NCBI GenBank assembly: GCA_041390145.1
Contig: JAWKQM010000007.1
Location: forward strand, 1-64,000
Origin: Gemmatimonadales bacterium
GTDB taxonomy: Bacteria > Gemmatimonadota > Gemmatimonadetes > Gemmatimonadales > GWC2-71-9
DNA length: 64,000 nucleotides
Direction of reading: 5' to 3'
The notes below the pieces were generated by a model. It was not told where the DNA came from. It saw nothing but the letters and a program-made list of their open reading frames with translations, and did no database searches. The position numbers and the translations under genes are program-made. Of this stretch, positions 17,459 to 26,241 are shown in pieces (the stretch's first letter is position 1; each line of letters starts with the position of its first letter).

Positions 17459-18132
17459 TGAGTCTCCGCTGCCTGCTGGACTTCGGCGAGCAGTTGTTGA
17501 TGTTCGACATATTCCGGTCGGTCGGTGCGGGCCAGTTCGCTTGGGGCCAGCTCCCGAAACCGGTCGAGCGCCTGCCGGTACGCCGTGGTGTCGCCCTCCA
17601 GCCGCGCGAGGGCGCCGTCGAGGACGGGGCCGAAGAGGTGGCTGGGGTCGCGCGCCTCCAGCGTGTCGGCCAGCGCGTGGGCGCCTGCAAAGTTTCCGAT
17701 CTGGATGGCAATCAACCCCGCGTGAAACCGGGTGTCGGCGTCCACCGAGTCGAGCTCCGCGTAGGCCGCCACGGCCAGCGGCGAGAGCGCCGCCACTGTG
17801 CTGCTGTCCCAGGCCGTGCCCGCCCGCATGAGCCGGTCGAAGAGCACGGCAAACCGCTCCGAGGGCCCCATGCCGCGAAGGTCCGGGAGCGGGACCGTGC
17901 CGGGCGCCACGTTGCCGGCGTTGGCCATGTCGGGCGTGATGATCGCGGGTTTGCTGCGCACCACGCCGAGCACGACTCCCCCGACCGCGGCGGCGGCCAC
18001 CAGCCACGCGATGACCCACGTCTTCCGGTCCTGCGGGCGGTGTCCGCCCCCCGGCATGACCGCCCCGCACTGAGGGCAGAAGGCCCCCTCGGCACGGGTG
18101 CCGCACCGCGGGCAGGATCGGGTCGGTGCCAT
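17455..18132 (-). CDS. zinc-ribbon membrane protein with helical repeat domain
   Basis: A 225-residue protein. Residues 7-23 form a double CxxC zinc ribbon (CPRCGTRAEGAFCPQCG). One transmembrane helix follows (about 39-60). The rest is an extracytoplasmic helical domain resembling degenerate TPR (FHAGLIAIQIGNFAGAHALA, DTTAYRQALDRFRELAPSEL). Proteins of this layout are common and poorly characterised. Its end overlaps mqnD by four bases. Confidence 0.75.
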   Translation of the reverse strand: MAPTRSCPRCGTRAEGAFCPQCGAVMPGGGHRPQDRKTWVIAWLVAAAAVGGVVLGVVRSKPAIITPDMANAGNVAPGTVPLPDLRGMGPSERFAVLFDRLMRAGTAWDSSTVAALSPLAVAAYAELDSVDADTRFHAGLIAIQIGNFAGAHALADTLEARDPSHLFGPVLDGALARLEGDTTAYRQALDRFRELAPSELARTDRPEYVEHQQLLAEVQQAAETQ

Positions 18133-18232
18133 GGTGGCCCCAATCTAACCGGGACAGCCGGGGAGGGGCACCGCGCGGGCGCTGGCGTCTGCTGGCGGAA
18201 GTCGTTACCGTGAGGGCATCTTGGAGGGGACC

Positions 18233-18508
18233 ATGGGACAGTCGCAGCAACCTGTGCAGGCGTCGGTGCCCGACGCGCCGCTGGCCCGCCACCTCGGCGA
18301 TCTCGGCCGCGCCGATGAACGGTGGCAGGTCTTTCTGGAGACCCGGCCGCAGGGTCAGACGGTGGCGGGGCGGGTGCATTTCCTCCAGGATGGCCAGACC
18401 CGCAGCTCGGCCTGGATTCTCCTCGAATGGAGTGAGCAGGACGTCCTCCATCGCTTCAACGAGTTCAGCGCCGTGGAGCTCTGGCGCCTGCTGGAGAGCC
18501 TCGGGTAG
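18233..18508 (+). CDS. small hypothetical protein
   Basis: A 91-residue protein starting MGQSQQPVQ at ATG 18233, chosen because GGAGGGGA lies just upstream; a TTG at 18221 is the alternative. It is soluble by appearance, with a compact beta-rich centre (ERWQVFLETRPQGQTVAGRVHF, SSAWILLEW) and a C-terminal helix (EFSAVELWRLLESLG). No known motif. It is divergent from the zinc-ribbon gene and precedes the BamA-like gene by 60 bp. Confidence 0.65.
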   Translation: MGQSQQPVQASVPDAPLARHLGDLGRADERWQVFLETRPQGQTVAGRVHFLQDGQTRSSAWILLEWSEQDVLHRFNEFSAVELWRLLESLG

Positions 18509-18568
18509 CGTTCGTTCCGCTTCCGGGGCGGGGCCCCCTCACACCCGATCGAGTTCCCGGAGTCACTT

Positions 18569-20167
18569 CTGGCCCGCCGCCTCACCCTCGTTTTCGCTCT
18601 GCTCCTCGTGCCCTCGATCGCGGTCGCCCAGGCGACGGGCGATTCGACACGTGCGCCGGTCATCCGTGGCATCGAACTGAACCGCCAGGAAATCTTTGAT
18701 TCCGCAGAGGCCACGCACTGGAGCCAGCGCCTGGTCAACAGCCTGCACGTCCGGACGCTGCCACAGGTCATCCGGCGGGAGTTGCTCTTCGAGGTGGGCG
18801 ACCGGTATGACTCCGTGGCCGTGGCGGAGTCGGCCCGCAATCTCCGCGCACTCGGCGTCTTCCGCGACGTGCAGATCGATTCGGTCCCGACCGACAGCGG
18901 CGTGGTGATGCGGGTGGCAACCCGCGACGCCTGGACCACGCGGTTCGGGGGGAAGTTGCGGACGACCGGGAGCCAGGTGTCGATCGGGGTCGCCTTCTCC
19001 GAGGGCAATTTTCTCGGGACCGCCTCCCAGGTGGGGGTCTCGCTGTCCTCGGATCCGGTGCGCACCACCTTCGCGCTCGAGGCGTGGCAGCCACGGTTCC
19101 TTGGCAGCAGCGTCGGCGTGGGCGGTCGCTGGGAGAACCGCTCGGACGGCGATGTCCTCTATGCGCTTGTCGACCGGCCCTTCTATTCCATCCACGATCC
19201 ACGCGGGTTTCAGCTCAACGGCGAGTACCGGAACGAGACGGTCGACCAGTACCTCGATGGCAGCGACGTGCCCGTCGACTCGGTACGGCATCTCCTGGGT
19301 GCATTTCGTGGGAGCATCGGGTGGTCGCTCCGCCGGAAGGATCGTGGATATGTCCGCGGCGGTTTGCTGGCCCAGGTGATGCGCAACGACTACGCCCCCA
19401 CCTACGACACCCTGCCGATTCCCAGGACCGTCAATGCAGCAGTCGGGGGCTACCTCGGGTGGTCCCGGGCGCGGTATGTGGCACGGACCGGATTCCAGAC
19501 CTTCTCGCTGACCGAGGACATCGATCTCAGCACGACGCTGACGGTGGGCGCGTATGCGGCGCCGACGTTTCTGGGCTACGACAGCGCCGGCGTCGGGCTC
19601 TTTGCCGCCTTCCGCACCGGCGGCACCTTCAAGAACGGCTTCTTCCTGGTCGACGGGATTTCCGACGGGCTGATCACGGCGGCGCGCGTCGATTCGGGCG
19701 GTACGATCCTGAATACCACGGTGGCCTGGAATCCCGATTCGAACTCGCTTCTCGTCCTGCACTGGAGCGGAGGCGTGCTGACCCGCCCCGCCCCCGGTTA
19801 CGAGTTCGACCTGGGATTGACGAGCGGTCCCCGCGCGTTCGGGGTGCACAGCTTCACCGGGAACCAGGCGTTCTTCACGACGGCGGAGGCGCGACGGCTG
19901 CTGTGGCCGAGCCTGTTCGGAGTCATGAGTCTCGGTGTGGCGGCGTACGTGGACTATGGCGGCGCCTGGTGGAGCACCAGCCCGATGCGCACCGGTACCG
20001 ACGTGGGCGTCGGGCTGCGCATCGGTCAGTCGCGGTCGTCACGGGGCATCATTTCCCGGGTGGACCTCTCCTGGCGCTTCGCGAACGATGCGGTGGGGGC
20101 GGGGTGGGTCGTCTCGCTCGGGCGCGGATTTGCCTTCAGCCTCAACGCCCAGCGCCCCACCTACTGA
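18569..20167 (+). CDS. BamA/Omp85-like outer-membrane protein
   Basis: A protein of about 530 residues. A POTRA-like domain is visible near residues 35-115 (GIELNRQEIFD..., RRELLFEVGDRYDSVAVAES, ARNLRALGVFRDVQI), followed by a long beta-barrel of alternating aromatic strands and ending SLGRGFAFSLNAQ. A good signal peptide (RRLTLVFALLLVPSIAVAQA) only exists if translation begins near CTG 18569; no ATG/GTG/TTG lies there, and the first ordinary start (GTG 18608) cuts the signal peptide short. Omp85 proteins insert or translocate outer-membrane proteins. With one POTRA this is probably an accessory member rather than the essential BamA. Confidence 0.8.
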   Translation: MARRLTLVFALLLVPSIAVAQATGDSTRAPVIRGIELNRQEIFDSAEATHWSQRLVNSLHVRTLPQVIRRELLFEVGDRYDSVAVAESARNLRALGVFRDVQIDSVPTDSGVVMRVATRDAWTTRFGGKLRTTGSQVSIGVAFSEGNFLGTASQVGVSLSSDPVRTTFALEAWQPRFLGSSVGVGGRWENRSDGDVLYALVDRPFYSIHDPRGFQLNGEYRNETVDQYLDGSDVPVDSVRHLLGAFRGSIGWSLRRKDRGYVRGGLLAQVMRNDYAPTYDTLPIPRTVNAAVGGYLGWSRARYVARTGFQTFSLTEDIDLSTTLTVGAYAAPTFLGYDSAGVGLFAAFRTGGTFKNGFFLVDGISDGLITAARVDSGGTILNTTVAWNPDSNSLLVLHWSGGVLTRPAPGYEFDLGLTSGPRAFGVHSFTGNQAFFTTAEARRLLWPSLFGVMSLGVAAYVDYGGAWWSTSPMRTGTDVGVGLRIGQSRSSRGIISRVDLSWRFANDAVGAGWVVSLGRGFAFSLNAQRPTY

Positions 20168-20228
20168 CGCTGTCGCGCCGCCGTCCGGCCGCCTACCTTT
20201 CGGCATCCCCGACCTTCCTGGAGTACCC

Positions 20229-20627
20229 ATGACGGAACCCGCGCCGGCGCCTTCCCACCGCGGTCTGAAGCGCAAGACCAAGCTGGTCCTCGTCGGGATC
20301 CTGCTTGCCCCGATCGCGCTGTTCGCGCTCTACACCTGGAGCACGCTGACCTGGAGCTATTCCGAGGGGGAGCGGGCCGGGATCCTGCAGAAGTTTTCGC
20401 AGAAGGGATGGATCTGCAAGACGTACGAGGGGGAGCTCGCCATGACCTCGGTGCCCGGCGTCATGCCGATCATCTGGGACTTCAGCGTGCGGGACGACGC
20501 CGTGGCGAAGCAGATGCGCGATGCGATCGGCAAGCACGTGGCGTTGCACTACACCGAGCACCGCGGCGTGCCCGGCACCTGCTTCGCCGAGACGAACTAC
20601 TTCGTGGACAGCGTCACGGTGCGGTGA
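20229..20627 (+). CDS. small membrane-anchored hypothetical protein
   Basis: A 132-residue protein with a basic N-terminus (HRGLKRKTK) and one membrane helix (LVLVGILLAPIALFALYTW). The extracytoplasmic part includes GERAGILQKFSQKGWICKTYEG, YTEHRGVPGTCFAETNYFVDS and two cysteines that may pair. Proteins of this type are widespread and uncharacterised. Its last 31 bases overlap the 3' end of the convergent membrane gene. Confidence 0.75.
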   Translation: MTEPAPAPSHRGLKRKTKLVLVGILLAPIALFALYTWSTLTWSYSEGERAGILQKFSQKGWICKTYEGELAMTSVPGVMPIIWDFSVRDDAVAKQMRDAIGKHVALHYTEHRGVPGTCFAETNYFVDSVTVR

Positions 20628-21913
20628 GGGGGGAGGGGTCGGGCGAGCACCAGGATCCGCCCGTACTGGCCCAGCACCGCGAGCACCCCCGCCAGGAACA
20701 GTGACCCGCCGGCCAGGACAAGCGGTCGATGGCCCGCCATCGTCCCGCCGGCGAGCCCCCAGACGCCGAGCGCCAGCAGGGCGAGCGAGAGCCGCACCAT
20801 GGCGGTGGAGGTGAGGTCCTCCTGTGTCGGGGCGCCGGCCTGCGCCGCGCGCGGGCCGAAGAGGTTCATCCACGCGAGGAACGGCAGGATCTTGTAGAGC
20901 ACACCCACCACCAGCAGCACCAGCCATCCCACGATCGCGAGCAGGCCGTAGGTCGTCCAACTCCGCATGCTGGCGTTTCCCGCCAGGATCGTGGCGCCCA
21001 GCACCACCGCCATCGCAAAGTGCACCACGCCGAGGGCCACGTGCGCCATCGCCGGGTCCATCGGCCGCCGCTCGGCGTAGCGGAAGTACAGTCCCAGCTG
21101 CAGCAGGTAGAGGAGGGCGCTGCCCAGCACCAGCACGCCGCCACTCGTGGTCGCCGTTGGCCAACCGCCGAGGGCGCCGATGGTCAGGATGGCGAGCCCT
21201 GCCAGCCCCACGGGGCCGATCCACCGCAGCGGCCAGGTGGGCGCGCGCGCGGCCAGGAGGAACATCGGGAGCATCCAGCTGCCGACGCCCACCGCGGTGA
21301 AGACCACGAAACCGAAGACGGCCAGGTGAAAGTGGCTGGTGATGACGGCCATCCGGTTGGCCGACCACCAGCCGAGGCTGTTGCCGATCCGGGCCAGGGC
21401 CACCAGCATCGCGGTGCCGAGGGCAATGTGTCCCGCGCTGACGTAGCGCCCGACGAGGAGGCCGCGGGGTGCCTTGCGGCGCTGGGGGAGGAGGTTCCAG
21501 CTGGAGCCGAAGACGCCCCCGAACAGGAGTACCCAGCCGACGCCCAGGAGGGCGGGGCGCCAGAACCAGAAGCCGGTCACCAGCGCGAGCGTGCCGGCGG
21601 TGTGCAGGATCCAGGTCCAGTGCGCCACGCGCACGCTGCGAATCTCGATGCCCAGCGCGCCGGGAAAGAATTGGTTGAGTGCGCCGTAGATGGTGGTGGT
21701 CAGGACGCCAAGGGTGAAGACGTGGGTGACGGCGAGGAGGTGTGGGGCCAGGAAGTTGCCGGCCGCGAGATCGCCCGCGCCGGCCACCAGGCCCGCCGCG
21801 CCAACAAGCAGCCAGAGGAGGGCGGTGGCGAAGTGCTCGGCGGTGAGCCAGAACGGCGGCGGATGCGCCGGTCCGGCGATCGGGAGGCGGCGGCCGGCGG
21901 GTGCGGGTGTCAT
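20597..21913 (-). CDS. 12-TM haem-copper oxidase subunit I-like / NnrS-like membrane protein
   Basis: A 438-residue, almost wholly hydrophobic protein with about 12 helices. His-containing helices include HLLAVTHVFTLGVLTTTIYG and HFHLAVFGFVVFTAVGVG, which recall the haem-binding helices of cbb3-type oxidase subunit I and of NnrS. The complete histidine set of a catalytic oxidase is not evident, and no subunit II or III gene is nearby. It may be a haem or copper membrane protein involved in NO or oxygen metabolism. That is inference; membrane location is certain. Confidence 0.7.
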   Translation of the reverse strand: MTPAPAGRRLPIAGPAHPPPFWLTAEHFATALLWLLVGAAGLVAGAGDLAAGNFLAPHLLAVTHVFTLGVLTTTIYGALNQFFPGALGIEIRSVRVAHWTWILHTAGTLALVTGFWFWRPALLGVGWVLLFGGVFGSSWNLLPQRRKAPRGLLVGRYVSAGHIALGTAMLVALARIGNSLGWWSANRMAVITSHFHLAVFGFVVFTAVGVGSWMLPMFLLAARAPTWPLRWIGPVGLAGLAILTIGALGGWPTATTSGGVLVLGSALLYLLQLGLYFRYAERRPMDPAMAHVALGVVHFAMAVVLGATILAGNASMRSWTTYGLLAIVGWLVLLVVGVLYKILPFLAWMNLFGPRAAQAGAPTQEDLTSTAMVRLSLALLALGVWGLAGGTMAGHRPLVLAGGSLFLAGVLAVLGQYGRILVLARPLPPHRTVTLSTK

Positions 21914-21923
21914 GTCGCCAATA

Positions 21924-23264
21924 CTAATTCCCCTCGCAGACCGCCGCCGTGTAAGGGAAGCTGATCACCCGCTCTCCGCCGCTTCCGGGGCCCGCGATCT
22001 CCGCATGCAGCCCGAATGGTCCGGCGCGCCGGTAGGCAATGCGGGTCGGGAAGTCGTGGGTGGGATTGGAGAAGGTGATGCTGCTGTCCGTGTGCTGGGA
22101 CATGGTGAAGGTCGCGACGGACTGTCCAGACGGATCGGCGGTATAGCGCAGCGAGTCTCCCTGACCGGTAATCTGTACGACTTCCGAATTGACGACCTGT
22201 CCGTTCCGCAGTGTGCGGCCCCGTCCCGAGAGTGAGCCGTCAGGCGCGACAGTCCACCGTTCCTCGATGGTCACGCCACTGCGCGTGGTGGTCCAGCAGC
22301 CGATCAGCCAGGGGAGCGCGGCCTCAGGGGTCCCCGGCGTGAGCCGCGCCGTGAATTCGGCGGGTTCGAAGTCGACGAGGCCGAGGTAGATCAACGCCAC
22401 GAACTGGTCCATCCGGCGCTGGCTGCCGAGTTGCGGCTGCCAGGCGTTGGCGGGTTGGCGCGCCTGTGCCTGCTCCGCGGTAGCACCGGCTCTCACCTCC
22501 GTGGCGACACCGCTGCTCACGCCCAGGAGCATCTCGCGGTAGGCCAGCAGCTCGGCGCGGGTGCCAACCGGGCCGTGGCCGGGAACGATGCGGGTGGCGC
22601 TGTCACTGTGCTCGAGCGCCCAGTCCACGCCGGCGAGCATCCCTTCCAGCCGGCCCCCCGCCCACCAGTCCATGAAGGGGGGCGCCAGGTGCTCGAAGAG
22701 GTCCCCGATGTGGATGACGTTGGCGTCGGGAAGCCACACGATGGCATCGCCGTCGGTGTGGGCGGCGGGTATGTGGGTGACGAGGACGCGCTGGCCGTTG
22801 ACCCGGAGCGAGAGGGTATCGCGAAAGGTGCGGGTCGGCATCGCGGCGGGCTCGGCGGGGGTGCGGTGCCAGTCGCCCCAGGCGGCGATGGTGGTGTCCT
22901 TGGCCATCTGCACCGGGAGCTGTTCCTGCCCGATGATCTCGGCGCCGCGGCTGCGGAAGAGCGCGTTGCCTTCGGTGTGATCGCCGTGGTAGTGGGTGTT
23001 GATGACCCAGCGGACCGGCGGGGCGCCGAGGCTGGTGAGCACCGAGTCGGCGAGCCCCACCCGGCGGGCGCTCTGGGCGTCCACCAGCAGGGTGCCGTCG
23101 GGACCGGTCAGGACCAGGATATTGCCGTTGGCGAAACCGGAGATGACCGCGAGATCGGGGCCGAGCCGTTCGGCGCGCATGACCATCACGTCCTGCTGGG
23201 CTGAGGCGGGACTGGTCAGTAAGACGAGCAAGTAGAAGGCGCCGATGGGGGTGCCACGTGTCAT
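21924..23264 (-). CDS. secreted metallo-beta-lactamase-fold hydrolase with DUF6265-like C-terminal domain
   Basis: A 446-residue protein with a signal peptide ending PASAQ. Residues 25-280 are an MBL fold: THYHGDHTEG (HxHxDH-like ligands), AAHTDGD, HIGDLFEH and VPGHGPVG. Residues about 340-446 form a lipocalin-like beta domain (LIGCWTTTRSGVTIEERW, THDFPTRIAYRR) seen in DUF6265 proteins. The natural substrate is unknown; related enzymes include periplasmic lactamases and lactonases. It is the last backbone gene before tRNA-Cys. Confidence 0.88.
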   Translation of the reverse strand: MTRGTPIGAFYLLVLLTSPASAQQDVMVMRAERLGPDLAVISGFANGNILVLTGPDGTLLVDAQSARRVGLADSVLTSLGAPPVRWVINTHYHGDHTEGNALFRSRGAEIIGQEQLPVQMAKDTTIAAWGDWHRTPAEPAAMPTRTFRDTLSLRVNGQRVLVTHIPAAHTDGDAIVWLPDANVIHIGDLFEHLAPPFMDWWAGGRLEGMLAGVDWALEHSDSATRIVPGHGPVGTRAELLAYREMLLGVSSGVATEVRAGATAEQAQARQPANAWQPQLGSQRRMDQFVALIYLGLVDFEPAEFTARLTPGTPEAALPWLIGCWTTTRSGVTIEERWTVAPDGSLSGRGRTLRNGQVVNSEVVQITGQGDSLRYTADPSGQSVATFTMSQHTDSSITFSNPTHDFPTRIAYRRAGPFGLHAEIAGPGSGGERVISFPYTAAVCEGN

Positions 23265-23377
23265 CTGTGGGCTCGATGGTTGGGATTGCAGGCCGTACGG
23301 ACAATGCCCGCAGGAGGTTCCGCCGGTGGTGCATCAACCTTGAGAAATGGCCTCCGGCTAGCGATGTTAACGCTCCC

Positions 23378-23492
<115 letters not shown>

Positions 23493-23497
23493 CTTTT

Positions 23498-23782
23498 GTG
23501 CCACGAGGGCGGCCGCACATCCGGGCGTCCTTGAGCGGTTGCTCGGTCGGTTGACTTCCTGTGGCCCGCCCGGGCCACCCATGAATGGGGAACCGTTTCG
23601 GGACATGCACCATCCATCCTTGGGTGGGCGTGAGATCTAGGCCTCACGACCGATGGTGGATGCCCACAATCGGACTAGGGTTCAGGCATTCCGGGTCGAG
23701 GGGAGAAGGCGCCTCCGATCCGCAGCCACGCCGCCCTCCGCGGCGTGGAGTCGTGCTCGCCATGATCAGGATAGAGGGTGCC
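23498..23782 (+). other. 285-bp leader between tRNA-Cys terminator and the M48 protease gene
   Basis: No gene is supported. It contains inverted repeats: GTGGCCC/GGGCCAC near 23561-23578, CACCATC/GATGGTG around 23609 and 23651, and a perfect nine-base hairpin CCACGCCGC/GCGGCGTGG at 23726-23748. The last lies 34 bp before the protease start and could affect its translation or end upstream transcripts. Base composition looks less G+C rich than the backbone. Confidence 0.4.
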
Positions 23783-24610
23783 ATGTTTGTCGGAAACAGG
23801 CGTTCGTTGTTGCGCTGGCCACTCGCCGCGGTCGTGCTCGCGTTGAGCGCCTCGTGCGCCATATCGCGCCAGCAGGAACTGCAGATGGGCGCGGACTACT
23901 CCACCCAGATCGCCGAGCAGTTGCCGCTTCTTACAGATCCGCAGGTGGTTCGCTACATCACGGAGCTGGGGAATTCTCTGGCCAAGGTCACGGACACCCA
24001 GGGCCTGGCGTGGCATTTTACCGTGGTGGACAGCCGAGAGATCAATGCCTTCGCCGTCCCGGGAGGGTGGGTGTATGTGAACCGCGGCCTGATCGAGAAG
24101 GCACAGAACATGAGCGAGTTGGCCGGTGTGCTTGCCCACGAGATCGGGCACGTTACCCAGAGGCACAGCGTCCAGCAGATGCAACAGGCCCAGGGCGCGG
24201 ACGCCAGCCTGATACTCCTCTGCACCCTCACTAGCGTTTGTGACAGCGGGGCCGGGCAGGCGGCCATCAACGTGGGGGGGAGCGCACTCTTCGCGAAGTT
24301 CAGCCGCAGCGATGAGGCGGAGGCCGACTCGGATGCCGTTAGGACGACCGTCAAGGCCGGCATTTCACCGAACGGGATCCCGGAGATGTTCCGCATCCTG
24401 CTCAACGAACGCCAATCCAATCCGACCGCGGTGGACGCGTTCTTCGCGACCCACCCGATCGCCGAGGATCGGATCACAGCTACGCAGGCCCTGATCGACA
24501 CCTATCCGCCGAGCCAATTGCGGGGATTGGTCACGGACACTCCCGCATTTCAGGCGTTCCGTCGGCGGCTGCTGTCGCTCCCGCCATCACCCGCGCCCAA
24601 GAAGGCTTGA
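23783..24610 (+). CDS. M48-family metalloprotease lipoprotein (BepA/YfgC-like)
   Basis: A 275-residue protein. ATG 23783 was chosen over ATG 23762 because AGAGGG lies six bases upstream. The signal peptide ends in a lipobox (LALSASC). The zinc motif is HEIGH in GVLAHEIGHVTQRHSVQQM, with EAEADSDAV supplying the downstream Glu/Asp. The preceding EINAFAVPGGWVYVNRGLIE is the usual M48C block. Family members are periplasmic proteases or chaperones for outer-membrane assembly; this copy lacks the TPR domain of full BepA. It lies between repeat copies 1 and 2. Confidence 0.9.
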   Translation: MFVGNRRSLLRWPLAAVVLALSASCAISRQQELQMGADYSTQIAEQLPLLTDPQVVRYITELGNSLAKVTDTQGLAWHFTVVDSREINAFAVPGGWVYVNRGLIEKAQNMSELAGVLAHEIGHVTQRHSVQQMQQAQGADASLILLCTLTSVCDSGAGQAAINVGGSALFAKFSRSDEAEADSDAVRTTVKAGISPNGIPEMFRILLNERQSNPTAVDAFFATHPIAEDRITATQALIDTYPPSQLRGLVTDTPAFQAFRRRLLSLPPSPAPKKA

Positions 24611-24785
24611 CCTCGACTCGTCCGTCGATTCGTCATGGTTCGGCAATAGAGTGTGTGGCGCCTGATATTGCTGGGAGGACGCACGGCGGCTGCCGCGAGC
24701 GCCCTCGCAGCTGAGGCCCGATTCCTCAGGCTGCATCCTCGCATTTGCTGGCAGCTGGCTTCTCCAACGCCGGGAGCCCGACAAA

Positions 24786-25388
24786 GTGAAAGTACAAGTG
24801 CGCTGGATATTCGCGATTCTGCTAATGAGCAGTCTCGGCGCATGCGCCACCCTCCAGCAGGCGGCGGCGCTTCGCCAGGTAACTTTTGCGCTGGCAGGGG
24901 TCCAGGAAGGCCGATTGGCCGGGGTCGCACTCGACCGCATCGCGTCATACAAGGACCTCACCGTTGTCGATATCGGCCGGCTCACACTGGCGATGGCCCG
25001 GAACGACCTGCCCCTTACGTTCCGAGTCGACGTCCAGGCAGACAATCCCGCGGACAACAGAACCGCCGCTACCATGGTTCGCCTCGCTTGGTCGCTCTAC
25101 CTCGACGACAAGGAGACAATCAGGGGTGTCCTGGACACGAGCTACGTGCTCCCCCCAGGCCAACCCATCGTAATTCCACTGCAAATGCGGCTGAATCTCC
25201 TCCAATTCTTTGATGGCCCCGCCGAGACGCTGGTGAACCTCGCTGCAGGACTCGCGGGGCTCAACGCCGATCCGGCCAGGATCGTGCTTCGCGCGGTCCC
25301 GTCCATCGACACACCCTTGGGACCGATTTCGTATCCGTCGCCGATCACGATCGTAAGCCGAACGGTGGGCGCAGCAAGTACGCCATAG
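24786..25388 (+). CDS. LEA14/WHy-like lipoprotein
   Basis: A 200-residue lipoprotein from GTG 24786; the signal peptide ends LLMSSLGAC. The mature part resembles the water-stress/LEA14 beta-sandwich: ALDRIASYKDLTVVDIGRLT, then LTFRVDVQADNPADNRTAA with the conserved Asn-Pro, and a repeat of that pattern later. Such proteins are thought to protect against desiccation or stress; in bacteria the role is unproven. It follows the M48 gene by 175 bp on the same strand inside the first tRNA-bounded module. Confidence 0.7.
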   Translation: MKVQVRWIFAILLMSSLGACATLQQAAALRQVTFALAGVQEGRLAGVALDRIASYKDLTVVDIGRLTLAMARNDLPLTFRVDVQADNPADNRTAATMVRLAWSLYLDDKETIRGVLDTSYVLPPGQPIVIPLQMRLNLLQFFDGPAETLVNLAAGLAGLNADPARIVLRAVPSIDTPLGPISYPSPITIVSRTVGAASTP

Positions 25389-25680
25389 GTCGGGTTTAAG
25401 GCAGCCGCCCGGCCCGGCCCGGTACCGATGCCTGGGATGTGGCCGAACCAGCGCATGCAGCTGACGAGGGCGCTGTTGCGGCGACAGCTGCGGCGCCGCC
25501 ACTCCACCTCTTCAACTTCCTGCCGTAAACCTGCCGTAGTTCTGGCGGGAGTGAGTGCAAGCAGTCGCCATGACGGGGGAATTGCCAAAGCGATCAGCGA
25601 GAACCACCCATTCGGTCAACCGCTATAGTCAGAGGTCTTCGCAGAATCCGCGTGATGCAAAGCAAAGCGGGGCGGGGGAA
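25389..25680 (+). other. 292-bp non-coding tail of the first module
   Basis: No protein gene is supported. It includes an imperfect inverted repeat around CAGCTG words (25452-25466 and 25482-25495) and, near the end, sequence leading into the second tRNA-Cys fragment. No promoter or intact gene could be identified. Confidence 0.4.
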
Positions 25681-25765
25681 CTGCAACACCTCTATTCGCG
25701 AGTTCGATTCTCGCCGGCGCCACTTGCCCCGCAACGACTGAGGCCCTCCAGGTGGAGGGCCTTTG
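25681..25765 (+). repeat. direct repeat copy 2: partial tRNA-Cys 3' half plus terminator
   Basis: Repeats copy 1 from the anticodon loop to just past the terminator, with visible differences CAA-C-ACC for CAA-A-ACC, CAC for CTC after the acceptor, and CTG for CTT before the hairpin. There is no 5' half, so this is not a functional tRNA. The terminator hairpin (25741-25762) is intact but the T-tract is shorter (TTTGG). It also lies just beyond the end of the minus-strand envelope operon. Confidence 0.85.
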
Positions 25766-25821
25766 GCGTGAGCGATTCTGGCAGCGGTGGTCTGTGGTCC
25801 CCGGAGTCGGCTGCTGTCCTG

Positions 25822-26241
25822 TTACCTCGAAGCCGAGTCGCCCCCGACGAGCGCCACCGGTGATGGCCCGCCGAAATGATAGGCAAGCCCGAAGAGCGAT
25901 GCGATTCCCACGCCGACCGTCAGGTTCATCGTGGCGTCTCCCAAGCCTGCGCCGTAGAAGCGCACCAGCGCGTAGCTGTGCAGCGCGTTCCCGAGAAGGA
26001 GGGCCCCGCCGGTGATCGGGAGGAGGAAACGCCCCCGGAGCGGATGCCGGACAGCCCAAAGCAGCAGGGCGGCCCAGGATAGTTCCAGCGTGATGCCCGA
26101 CACAAGCACCTCACGCACCACGGCATCGATGCTTGCATCGGCGAATCGGGCCAGGAGGTGGGCGCCGTAGGCGCCGTTGATCACGGCACCCACGAGCGCC
26201 ATGCTTGCCACGAGAGTGGATCGGGCGGTCTCGCTACGCAT
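25822..26241 (-). CDS. small polytopic membrane protein
   Basis: A 139-residue protein with about four membrane helices (TLVASMALVGAVINGAYGAH, ISLE-type segment around LVSGITLELSWAALLLWAV, FLLPITGGALLLGNALHSYA and NLTVGVGIASLFGLAYHF). ATG 26241 overlaps the upstream stop by one turn (ATGA-type), so it is the last gene of the four-gene operon. No family recognised. Confidence 0.75.
   Translation of the reverse strand: MRSETARSTLVASMALVGAVINGAYGAHLLARFADASIDAVVREVLVSGITLELSWAALLLWAVRHPLRGRFLLPITGGALLLGNALHSYALVRFYGAGLGDATMNLTVGVGIASLFGLAYHFGGPSPVALVGGDSASR

Noticed and set aside
25441..25500. Integron attC-like site
   Set aside because: There are inverted CAGCTG words, but no GTTRRRY core, no matching second core and no integrase in the window.
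25672..25765. Second tRNA-Cys gene
   Set aside because: Only the 3' half is present; the acceptor 5' strand, D arm and half the anticodon stem are missing.
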